From Leifsonia sp. ku-ls (GTDB lineage: Bacteria > Actinomycetota > Actinomycetes > Actinomycetales > Microbacteriaceae), in the NCBI GenBank assembly GCA_003367665.1, contig QKXI01000004.1, positions 62,001 to 126,000 on the forward strand: a DNA stretch of 64,000 nucleotides. Direction: 5' to 3'. The translations under genes and the position numbers were made by a program. This document shows positions 9,052-16,417 of the stretch, piece after piece. Each line of letters opens with the position of its first letter. Position 1 is the stretch's first letter. Under the pieces are notes generated by a model. That model saw only the letters and a program-made list of their open reading frames with translations. It made no database searches and was not told the DNA's origin.

Positions 9052-10053
9052 CTAGGCCGCCTCGGCCGCCGTCGCCTCCTGCGCGCTCTGCACGAGCGCG
9101 CGGGCGGTTCCCTCGTCGACGATCAGGTCGGTGATCAGGCCGGCGGCGAGGGCGCCTCGAAGGCTGTGCACCTTCGACGGGCCGGAGACGACGCACACCC
9201 GGCGCGGGACGCGCTTGATCAGGTCGATGTCGGGGCCGCTCGCCCGCTCGTTCAGCGGGATGCCGTGGTGGCTGCCGTCTTCCCGGAAGAACACCGTCGC
9301 CACATCGCCGACGACGCCGGACGCGTCCAGCGACGCGTAGTCGGCCTGGTCGAGGTAGCCGCCGGCGTAGACGTGCGACCGCACCTCGGAGAAGGGGGAG
9401 CCGAGGCCGAAGATCGCGACGTCCATCCGCTCCTGGATGTCGAGGATGCGCCGCGTGCTCCGCTCGCGCCACATGGCGACCTTCGTCTGCGGGTCGTCGA
9501 ACAGCGCGGGCACCGGGAACTCCTGGATCGTGCCCGAGTAGGTGTCGCCGAACCGGCGGAGGATCTCCGACGCGTAGAGCACGCCCGTCGTGTAGGTGTT
9601 GCCCGCGCCGTTGAGCTGCACGAACTCCACGTTGTGCAGCTCCTTCGGGATGAGGTGCCTGCTGAGCGCGCTCATCGTCGAGCCCCAGGCGATGCCGACG
9701 GTCTGGTTGGAGTCGATGAAGCGGTCGAGAATTCGTGCAGCGGAGATCGCGACGCGCTCCAACCGGTCGACGTCGCTGATCGCGCTCGGCATCGGGACGA
9801 TGTGCGCCGCGATGCCGTACCGCTCGTGGATCGACTGCTGGATCCGCGTCGCGCCCTCGTGCGGCTCGGCGATCTGGATGGTCACCAGCCCGGACGAGCG
9901 GGCGTAGCTCAGCAGCCGGGAGACGCTGGAGCGAGACGTGTGCATCTCGTGCGCGATCGCCTCCATCGTCAGGTCCTGCATGTAGTACAGGTGGCCGGCC
10001 TTGAGAGCGTCGCGGACCTTGTCGGGCAGGTGCTCGGTGTCGGGCTGGGGCAT
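9052..10053 (-). CDS. SorC-family sugar-binding transcriptional regulator, probable glycerol regulator
   Basis: This 333-residue protein has an N-terminal helix-turn-helix (about 10-55, TMEAIAHEMHTSRSSVSRLL) and a C-terminal SorC/DeoR sugar-phosphate sensor domain (about 65-320) with GIAWGSTMSAL, QLNGAG and GDVATVFF. SorC proteins bind phosphorylated sugars and control the adjacent catabolic operon. The gene is divergent from glpD-glpF-glpK, so glycerol 3-phosphate or a related triose is the likely effector. The start at 10053 is set by GGAGGAGAAGAGG just upstream; longer readings are cysteine- and arginine-rich and run over the intergenic palindrome. The palindrome at 10103-10118 lies between the two promoters. 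Confidence 0.85.
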   Translation of the reverse strand: MPQPDTEHLPDKVRDALKAGHLYYMQDLTMEAIAHEMHTSRSSVSRLLSYARSSGLVTIQIAEPHEGATRIQQSIHERYGIAAHIVPMPSAISDVDRLERVAISAARILDRFIDSNQTVGIAWGSTMSALSRHLIPKELHNVEFVQLNGAGNTYTTGVLYASEILRRFGDTYSGTIQEFPVPALFDDPQTKVAMWRERSTRRILDIQERMDVAIFGLGSPFSEVRSHVYAGGYLDQADYASLDASGVVGDVATVFFREDGSHHGIPLNERASGPDIDLIKRVPRRVCVVSGPSKVHSLRGALAAGLITDLIVDEGTARALVQSAQEATAAEAA

Positions 10054-10102
10054 TCGGGGCCTCTTCTCCTCCGGCGGCCGTTCCTCCTCGGGCGAACGAG
10101 CC

Positions 10103-10118
10103 CTGCACGTATGTGCAG
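10103..10118. promoter_or_regulatory. Probable SorC-regulator operator, site 1 (glpD)
   Basis: CTGCAC and GTGCAG flank GTAT, giving a perfect 6-bp-arm palindrome in the divergent intergenic region. The 14-bp core TGCACGTATGTGCA is shared with the site upstream of glpF apart from two central bases. Its position, 50 bases before the regulator start and about 80 before glpD, suits control of both genes. Confidence 0.65.
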
Positions 10119-10196
10119 CGAGCTTGATCGAAGTTGTGCCGCACCGAAGACTATAGCCGCAGCACCACCCGTACGCAGCAGAACCAGGAGAGAACC

Positions 10197-11936
10197 GTGA
10201 CGACGAAGTCGAGCACACGCAGCGAGGTCCAGCGCCTCATCGAGCGACCGCGAGCACAGGTGCTCGTCGTCGGCGGCGGCATCAACGGCCTCGGCACCTT
10301 CCGCGACCTCGCGCTGCAGGGCGTCGACGTCGTCCTCGTCGAGCGCAACGACTTCGTGTCCGGCGCGTCCGCGGCCTCCAGCCACATGATCCACGGCGGC
10401 ATCCGCTACCTGGAGAACGGCGAGTTCCGGCTCGTGAAGGAGTCGGTCACCGAGCGCAACGGACTGCTCAAGATCGCGCCGCACTACGTCAAGCCGCTCG
10501 AGACCACCATCCCGATCTTCTCCACCTTCTCCGGCATCCTCGCGGCGCCCCTGCGCTTCCTCACCCACAAGCAGGGCAAGCCGAAGGAGCGCGGCGCCTT
10601 CCTGATCAAGACCGGGCTCACCATCTACGACTCGTTCTCGCGCGACGGCGGGACGGTGCCGCGGCACAGCTTCCACGGGCGCAAGAAGTCGCTGGAGACC
10701 CTCCCGGCGCTGAATCCCGGCCTCAAGTACACGGCCACGTACTTCGACGCGTCGGTGCACGACCCGGAGCGGCTCGCGCTCGACGTGCTCGCCGACGGCC
10801 TGGCCGCCGGACCGCACGCCCGCGCGGTCAACTACGTGGAGGCCGTCGGCACCCGCGACGGCGGCGTGCTGGTGCGCGACCGCGAGAGCGGCGAGGAGTT
10901 CGTCATCACCGCGGACGTCGTCGTCAACGCCTCTGGCCCCTGGACGGACCTCACCAACGAGGCGCTCGGCCAGGCGACCCGCTACATGGGCGGCACCAAG
11001 GGCTCCCACATCGTGCTCGACAACCCGGAGCTGCTGGAGGCCTGCAAGGGCCGGGAGATGTTCTTCGAGAACAACGACGGCCGGATCGTGCTCATCTACC
11101 CGCTCAAGGGCCGGGTCATGGTCGGCACGACCGACATCGACGCCGACATGAGCGAGCGCGCCGTGATCACCGAGGACGAGATCGACTACTTCATCGAGCT
11201 GGTCGCGCACGTTTTCCCAACGATCCCGGTCACCCGTGAACAGATCGTCTACACCTTCTCCGGGGTCCGCCCGCTTCCGCACCACGACGACACCGCCCCG
11301 GGCTTCGTGTCGCGCGACTACCGCATCGTGCCCGGCACGATCGCGGGTCTCGGCGACACCACCGTGCTGAGCCTCGTCGGCGGCAAGTGGACGACGTTCC
11401 GCGCCCTGAGCGAGCACCTCGCCAACGAGACGCTGAAGGCGCTCGGCGCGACCCGCACCGTGCAGACCCTCGGCCTGCCGATCGGCGGCGGCGCGGGCTT
11501 CCCGACCACGCCGCAGGCCGAGCGCGACTGGATCGCGCGCTACGGCGCCGACGTCGGCGCGGAGCGCGCCGCGACGCTGCTGCACCGCTACGGCACCAAG
11601 GCGAGCTTCGTCATCGACGCGATCGCCGGCTGGGACGGCGACGACGCCCCGCTGGCCGCGGCGCCGACCTACTCGCGCGCGGAGATCGACCATCTCGTGC
11701 GCACGGAGCATGTCGTGCACCTGTCGGACGTGTTCCTGCGCCGTACGAGCCTGGCCTTCACCGGCTCCATCACCCCGGCGCTCGTACACGAGATCGGCGA
11801 AATCGCGGCAAACGCCCTCGGATGGTCGCCAAACCGCCGCACCGAGGAGGAAGATTCGTTCGTAGCGGACCTCGCCGACGCCCACCGGATGCAGCTGAAG
11901 TCGGGGGACGGGAGCGAAGCCGCGGCTGTTCGATAA
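10197..11936 (+). CDS. glpD: Glycerol-3-phosphate dehydrogenase (FAD-dependent)
   Basis: GlpD oxidises glycerol 3-phosphate to dihydroxyacetone phosphate at the membrane, passing electrons to quinone. The 579-residue protein has the FAD Rossmann motif VVGGGINGLGTFRDLALQG at about 22-40, the family block SAASSHMIHGGIRYLENGE, MVGTTDID near 330 and the C-terminal DAO_C helical domain (about 440-560). The GTG at 10197 has AGGAGA 7 bases upstream and matches the usual N-terminus. It is the first gene of glpD-glpF-glpK. Confidence 0.96.
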   Translation: MTTKSSTRSEVQRLIERPRAQVLVVGGGINGLGTFRDLALQGVDVVLVERNDFVSGASAASSHMIHGGIRYLENGEFRLVKESVTERNGLLKIAPHYVKPLETTIPIFSTFSGILAAPLRFLTHKQGKPKERGAFLIKTGLTIYDSFSRDGGTVPRHSFHGRKKSLETLPALNPGLKYTATYFDASVHDPERLALDVLADGLAAGPHARAVNYVEAVGTRDGGVLVRDRESGEEFVITADVVVNASGPWTDLTNEALGQATRYMGGTKGSHIVLDNPELLEACKGREMFFENNDGRIVLIYPLKGRVMVGTTDIDADMSERAVITEDEIDYFIELVAHVFPTIPVTREQIVYTFSGVRPLPHHDDTAPGFVSRDYRIVPGTIAGLGDTTVLSLVGGKWTTFRALSEHLANETLKALGATRTVQTLGLPIGGGAGFPTTPQAERDWIARYGADVGAERAATLLHRYGTKASFVIDAIAGWDGDDAPLAAAPTYSRAEIDHLVRTEHVVHLSDVFLRRTSLAFTGSITPALVHEIGEIAANALGWSPNRRTEEEDSFVADLADAHRMQLKSGDGSEAAAVR

Positions 11937-11952
11937 ATGCACGAACGTGCAT
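11937..11952. promoter_or_regulatory. Probable SorC-regulator operator, site 2 (glpF)
   Basis: ATGCAC and GTGCAT flank GAAC, a perfect 6-bp-arm palindrome directly after the glpD stop and 118 bases before glpF. The core TGCACGAACGTGCA matches site 1 in 12 of 14 positions, giving the shared consensus TGCACGWAYGTGCA. It implies a second regulated promoter inside the module, for glpF-glpK. Confidence 0.65.
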
Positions 11953-12069
11953 GACACGGTTCTTGTCACGGTGGGCGCGACCGCAATAGCGTTCAGATGC
12001 CCACCCTGACTGGAGCCACACCAGAACGCACAACAGGGTGCGGGTCAACTGAACAACTGGAAGGTCAAC

Positions 12070-12846
12070 GTGGACAATATCGGTGTAGATTTCCTGTCCG
12101 AGCTGGTGGGCACGGCGCTGCTGCTCCTCCTCGGTACCGGTGTCGTGGCGAACGTCGCCCTGATCAGGAACAAGGGCTTCAACGGCGGGTTCCTGATGGT
12201 CAACTTCGGTTGGGGCATCGGTGTGTTCGCCGGTGTGGTGGTCGCCTACAACTCGGGCGCGCACCTCAACCCGGCCGTGACGCTGGGTCTCGTCGCGAAC
12301 GGAGCCAAGACGTTCGGTTCGGCCGCGGCGCACACCCTGGTGCCGGTGAACTTCGCGACGGTGGTGCTGTACATCCTCGCCCAGCTCATCGGTGCGATGA
12401 TCGGCGCCGTGCTCACCTGGCTCGCCTACAAGCAGCACTTCGACGAGGAGCCGGACCCGGCCAACAAACTGGGCGTCTTCTCGACCGGTCCTGCCATCCG
12501 CAGCTACGGCTGGAACCTGATCACCGAGATCATCGGCACCTTCGTGCTGGTGTTCGTGGTCATCGCCTTCGGCCACCAGCCGGGAACGGCCGCCGGTCTC
12601 GCCGCCCTCGGAGCACTCCCTGTCGCCCTGCTGGTGCTCGGCATCGGCGCCAGCCTCGGTGGTCCGACGGGATACGCCATCAACCCGGCACGTGACCTGG
12701 GACCGCGCATCGTGCACGCCATCCTGCCGATCCGCGGCAAGGGCTCCAGCGACTGGGCGTACTCGTGGGTCCCGGTGGTCGGGCCGATCATCGGCGGTCT
12801 GCTCGCCGGCTGGCTCGCCCTGCTGCTGCTGCCGGTCCTCAAGTGA
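12070..12846 (+). CDS. glpF: Glycerol uptake facilitator (aquaglyceroporin)
   Basis: This 258-residue MIP-family channel has six hydrophobic helices and the two half-helix NPA boxes, HLNPAVT near residue 68 and INPARD near 203. The aspartate after the second NPA and the glycine-rich GGPTGYAINPARDLGPR favour a glycerol channel over a pure aquaporin. It lets glycerol enter for GlpK. The start is the GTG at 12070, preceded by GGAAGG. It lies between glpD and glpK, with a palindromic operator upstream and a hairpin downstream that may lower read-through into glpK. Confidence 0.94.
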   Translation: MDNIGVDFLSELVGTALLLLLGTGVVANVALIRNKGFNGGFLMVNFGWGIGVFAGVVVAYNSGAHLNPAVTLGLVANGAKTFGSAAAHTLVPVNFATVVLYILAQLIGAMIGAVLTWLAYKQHFDEEPDPANKLGVFSTGPAIRSYGWNLITEIIGTFVLVFVVIAFGHQPGTAAGLAALGALPVALLVLGIGASLGGPTGYAINPARDLGPRIVHAILPIRGKGSSDWAYSWVPVVGPIIGGLLAGWLALLLLPVLK

Positions 12847-12850
12847 CACA

Positions 12851-12883
12851 CGGGGCCGGCCGGGAGTCATCCCGCCGGCCCCG
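12851..12883 (+). terminator. Intercistronic hairpin between glpF and glpK
   Basis: CGGGGCCGG pairs with CCGGCCCCG, and after one bulged C, CGGG pairs with CCCG, leaving the loop AGTCAT. It is 5 bases after the glpF stop, with no T-run. It may be a partial terminator or a mRNA-stabilising stem within the glp transcript. Confidence 0.6.
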
Positions 12884-12918
12884 TCCCGTTCCACCCCCAA
12901 AGAACAAAGGAGTTACCT

Positions 12919-14439
12919 ATGGCCGACTACGTCGTCGCCATCGACCAGGGCACGACCAGCACCCGGGCGATCATCTTCGACAAGTCCGGTTCGATCGTGT
13001 CGACCGGACAGCTCGAGCACGAGCAGATCTTCCCGCGGGCCGGCTGGGTCGAGCACAACCCGATCGAGATCTGGAACAACACGCGTGAGGTCATCGGCCA
13101 GGCCCTGTCGAAGGCCGACCTGACCCGTCACGACATCGCGGCCGTCGGCATCACCAACCAGCGCGAGACCGCGGTGGTCTGGGACAAGAACACCGGCGAG
13201 CCCGTCTACAACGCCATCGTCTGGCAGGACACCCGCACCCAGCCCATCGTCGACCGCCTGGCGGCCGACGGCGGCACCGAGCGCTTCAAGCAGATCGTCG
13301 GCCTGCCGCTGGCGACCTACTTCTCCGGCACCAAGATCGTCTGGATCCTGGAGAACGTGGAGGGCGCTCGCGAGCGTGCGGAGGCGGGCGACCTGCTCTT
13401 CGGCACGACCGACACCTGGGTGCTCTGGAACCTGACCGGCGGCCCGGACGGCGGCGTGCACGCCACCGACGTGACCAACGCCTCCCGCACGCTCTTCATG
13501 GACCTGGAGACGCTCAGCTGGCGCGACGACATCCTCGAGGTGTTCGGCGTGCCGAAGTCGATGCTCCCGGAGATCAAGAGCTCGTCCGAGGTCTACGGCC
13601 AGGTCGAGTCGTCCAGCCTGCTGCGCGAGGTGCCCGTCGCGGGCATCCTCGGCGACCAGCAGGCGGCGACCTTCGGCCAGGCGGCGTTCGATCCGGGCGA
13701 GTCGAAGAACACCTACGGCACGGGCAACTTCCTCATCTTCAACACGGGTGAGGAGATCGTCCACTCCAAGAACGGCCTGCTGACGACGCTGGGCTACAAG
13801 CTCGGCGACGCCGCCCCGCACTACGCGCTGGAGGGCTCCATCGCCGTCACCGGCTCGCTGGTGCAGTGGCTCCGCGACAACCTCGGGATCATCTCCAGCG
13901 CGCCGGAGATCGAGGAGCTCGCCAAGACGGTCGACGACAACGGCGGCGCGTACTTCGTGCCGGCGTTCTCCGGCCTGTTCGCGCCGTACTGGCGGGCGGA
14001 CGCGCGCGGCGCGCTCGTCGGCCTCACCCGGTACGTCAACAAGGGCCACATCGCCCGCGCGGTGCTGGAGGCCACGGCCTTCCAGACCCGCGAGGTGCTC
14101 GACGCGGTCAACGCCGACTCCGGTGTGGACCTGACGGAGCTGAAGGTCGACGGCGGCATGATCGCCAACAACCTGCTGATGCAGTTCCAGGCGGACATCA
14201 TCGGCGTCCCCGTGGTGCGCCCGGTGGTCGCCGAGACGACCGCTCTCGGCGCCGCCTACGCGGCCGGCCTCGCGGTGGGCTTCTGGGAGAACCTGGACGA
14301 CCTCCGCAAGAACTGGCAGGAGGACCGCCGCTGGGAGCCGCAGATGGACGAGTCCGAGCGCGAGCGCCAGCTGCGCCTCTGGAAGAAGGCCGTCACGAAG
14401 ACCTTCGACTGGGTCGACGACGACGTCCGCAACGCCTGA
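12919..14439 (+). CDS. glpK: Glycerol kinase
   Basis: GlpK phosphorylates glycerol to glycerol 3-phosphate, trapping it for GlpD. The 506-residue FGGY-family protein has the phosphate-1 motif [17 protein letters not shown] at 4-20, [13 protein letters not shown] near 80, YGTGNFL near 270 and the C-terminal FGGY signature with [17 protein letters not shown] near 415. Length is standard. AAAGGAG lies 8 bases before the ATG. A strong hairpin follows the stop. Confidence 0.97.
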   Translation: MADYVVAIDQGTTSTRAIIFDKSGSIVSTGQLEHEQIFPRAGWVEHNPIEIWNNTREVIGQALSKADLTRHDIAAVGITNQRETAVVWDKNTGEPVYNAIVWQDTRTQPIVDRLAADGGTERFKQIVGLPLATYFSGTKIVWILENVEGARERAEAGDLLFGTTDTWVLWNLTGGPDGGVHATDVTNASRTLFMDLETLSWRDDILEVFGVPKSMLPEIKSSSEVYGQVESSSLLREVPVAGILGDQQAATFGQAAFDPGESKNTYGTGNFLIFNTGEEIVHSKNGLLTTLGYKLGDAAPHYALEGSIAVTGSLVQWLRDNLGIISSAPEIEELAKTVDDNGGAYFVPAFSGLFAPYWRADARGALVGLTRYVNKGHIARAVLEATAFQTREVLDAVNADSGVDLTELKVDGGMIANNLLMQFQADIIGVPVVRPVVAETTALGAAYAAGLAVGFWENLDDLRKNWQEDRRWEPQMDESERERQLRLWKKAVTKTFDWVDDDVRNA

Positions 14440-14448
14440 CCCGCCCCC

Positions 14449-14492
14449 ACGACGGAACGCCGTCCGGCTGCTGCCGGGCGGCGTTCCGTCGT
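14449..14492 (+). terminator. Terminator-like hairpin after glpK
   Basis: ACGACGGAACGCCG pairs with CGGCGTTCCGTCGT, and inside it CCGGC pairs with GCCGG around the loop TGCT, with a single T/G mismatch between the two stems. The 19-bp stem lies 9 bases after the glpK stop. The downstream run is not T-rich. Confidence 0.8.
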
Positions 14493-14569
14493 TCCGCGCC
14501 CGTGCGCTCCTCTGAGGGTCCTCATCGAGCCGAAAGGACCCGCTCAGCCCGGTCTTCTACGGTCGGCGC

Positions 14570-15838
14570 ATGAGGCATTCCGCTCACCGCTCCACCGCGG
14601 TGCGTCACGGCCGGCTCCCCGTCCGCACGGCGCGGGGCCCGGTCGCGCGTCTGATCGCCTCCGTGCTGGCCGTCGCCGCGATCTCCGCGGGCGCGGTGAC
14701 CGCCTACGCGGTGGAGGACACCGTGTCGTCGCTCAAGCCGTCCATCCACCTCGTCTCGGCGTCGGGCAGGTCCGTCGCGGCGCCGCCGACGGTCGGGGCG
14801 GAGTCCGGCGCGGTGAACATCCTGCTCGCAGGGACGGACACCCGCACCGGTCAGGGAGGCCAGTTCTCGACCGCCGACGAGCTCGCCGGCAGCTCGGGCG
14901 CGGGGAGCAACGACGTGACGATGGTGCTGCATCTCTCCGCCGACCACACCCACGCGACGGTCATCAGCATCCCGCGCGACCTCATGGTGCCCGTCCCGGC
15001 GTGCCCCACCTCCGACGGGTCGACGCCGGCGCAGTCGAGCGCGCAATTCAACACGACACTGTCCACCGGCGGGCTCTCCTGCGTGGTGCTGACGGCCGAG
15101 GCGCTGACCGGGCTGAGCATCCCGTACGCCGCGGAGATCACCTTCGACGGCGTGATCGCGATGTCGAACGCCATCGGCGGTGTGACGGTGTGCCTGGCGT
15201 CGCCCGTCACCGACCCCTACGTCGGGCTCGACCTGCCGGCCGGGCAGCAGACGCTCGTCGGCGAGCAGGCGCTGGCGTTCGTGCGCAGCCGGCACGGGAT
15301 CGGCGACGGCAGCGACCTCGGCCGCATCAGCAACCAGCAGCTCTTCCTCTCCGCGCTGCTCCGCAAGGCGACCAGCGCGGGCACCCTCGGCAACCCACTG
15401 ACGCTCTACTCGCTGGCGAAGGCGGCCAGCTCCAACCTGCAGCTGTCCGACACGCTCGCGTCGCCCACGACGCTCGTGTCGATCGCACTGGCCCTGAAGA
15501 ACGTCCCGTTGAGCCGCTTCGTGTTCCTCCAGTACCCGGCCATGACGGATCCGGACGACCCGAACCGCGTGGTGCCCGAGCCGACGGGCGTGGCGGCGCT
15601 GAAGCAGGCGCTTGCCGCCGACGTGCCCGTGGTGCTCACCGGGACGACGGGCGAGGGGACGGTGGCCGCGACGCCCGCGCCCGTGGCGACGCCGACGTCG
15701 ACGCCCACGCCGTCGTCGACCGCGTCGCCCGGCCCCGCCGCCACGCCTACACCGACCCCGTCCGGCTCTGGCGTGAGCCTCCCGTCAGACGTGACCGGGC
15801 AGACCGCCGACCAGCAGACCTGCACGAAGGGCGACTGA
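14570..15838 (+). CDS. LytR-CpsA-Psr (LCP) family cell-wall glycopolymer ligase
   Basis: This 422-residue protein has a basic cytoplasmic start, one membrane anchor (about 25-48) and an extracellular LCP domain (about 75-320). LCP landmarks are NILLAGTDTR, VTMVLHLSADH, ISIPRDLMV with the catalytic arginine, and GEQALAFVRSRH. LCP enzymes transfer lipid-linked polymers such as teichoic acid or arabinogalactan to peptidoglycan. The C-terminal 70 residues are a Thr/Pro/Ser-rich tail (TPTSTPTPSS) ending in an isolated cysteine. TACGGT at 14558-14563 is 6 bases before the ATG, suggesting a leaderless transcript. It converges on the MarR gene. Confidence 0.9.
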   Translation: MRHSAHRSTAVRHGRLPVRTARGPVARLIASVLAVAAISAGAVTAYAVEDTVSSLKPSIHLVSASGRSVAAPPTVGAESGAVNILLAGTDTRTGQGGQFSTADELAGSSGAGSNDVTMVLHLSADHTHATVISIPRDLMVPVPACPTSDGSTPAQSSAQFNTTLSTGGLSCVVLTAEALTGLSIPYAAEITFDGVIAMSNAIGGVTVCLASPVTDPYVGLDLPAGQQTLVGEQALAFVRSRHGIGDGSDLGRISNQQLFLSALLRKATSAGTLGNPLTLYSLAKAASSNLQLSDTLASPTTLVSIALALKNVPLSRFVFLQYPAMTDPDDPNRVVPEPTGVAALKQALAADVPVVLTGTTGEGTVAATPAPVATPTSTPTPSSTASPGPAATPTPTPSGSGVSLPSDVTGQTADQQTCTKGD

Positions 15839-15844
15839 CGCCGC

Positions 15845-16348
15845 TCACCGCTCCCGCAGGCCCTGCGTCATCGACAGGCCGGCGAACGCCTGCCGGGCGA
15901 ACCGCGCGACGGCGCGGCGCAGTGTCTCCACCTCCTGCGGATCCCACCCGAGCGTGACCTCGTCGAGCTGCGCCTGCGCGACCGCCATGATGCGCTCGCC
16001 GAGCCTTCTGCCCTCCCGGGTGAGCGCGACGAGCACGCTCCGCTCGTCGCGCGGGGACGGGACCCGCTCCACCAGCCCGATCTCCTCCAGCCGGCGCACG
16101 ATCTTGGAGATGTTCGCCTTGCCGGTGCCGAGCGTCGCCGCCAGGTCGGTCGGCCGCAGCGCGCCGCGGTAGGCGAGCTGGTTGACCACCACGAACATCG
16201 GGATGTCGTCGACCGGGAACGCGATCTGCTCCATCACCCGCAGGCGCACGTCGCGGCTGTCGGCCCAGTGCACGATGGAGGCGATCGACAGCCGCAAGTC
16301 GAACGGGTCCTGCTCGATGACCGGCGAGAGGTCGGGGTCGTCCGACAC
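15845..16348 (-). CDS. MarR-family transcriptional regulator
   Basis: This 167-residue winged-helix protein has the MarR core: a helix with IPMFVVVNQLAYRG, the recognition helix ATLGTGKANISKIVRRLEEI near 80-100, the wing RVPSPRDERSVLVALT, and a C-terminal dimerisation helix. The GTG at 16348 is preceded by GAGGAGGTG. It lies 69 bases downstream of the glycosidase gene on the same strand, so it may be co-transcribed; GATACT near 16370 on the minus strand could be a separate -10. The inverted repeat TAGTGTC/GACACTA upstream of the glycosidase is a candidate operator for it. Confidence 0.88.
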   Translation of the reverse strand: MSDDPDLSPVIEQDPFDLRLSIASIVHWADSRDVRLRVMEQIAFPVDDIPMFVVVNQLAYRGALRPTDLAATLGTGKANISKIVRRLEEIGLVERVPSPRDERSVLVALTREGRRLGERIMAVAQAQLDEVTLGWDPQEVETLRRAVARFARQAFAGLSMTQGLRER

Positions 16349-16417
16349 GCTGGCACCTCCTCTGTTCGGCGTCCTGCCAGTATCCCAGCAGCCGGACGCC
16401 GGGGCGGGGCGCCCGGC

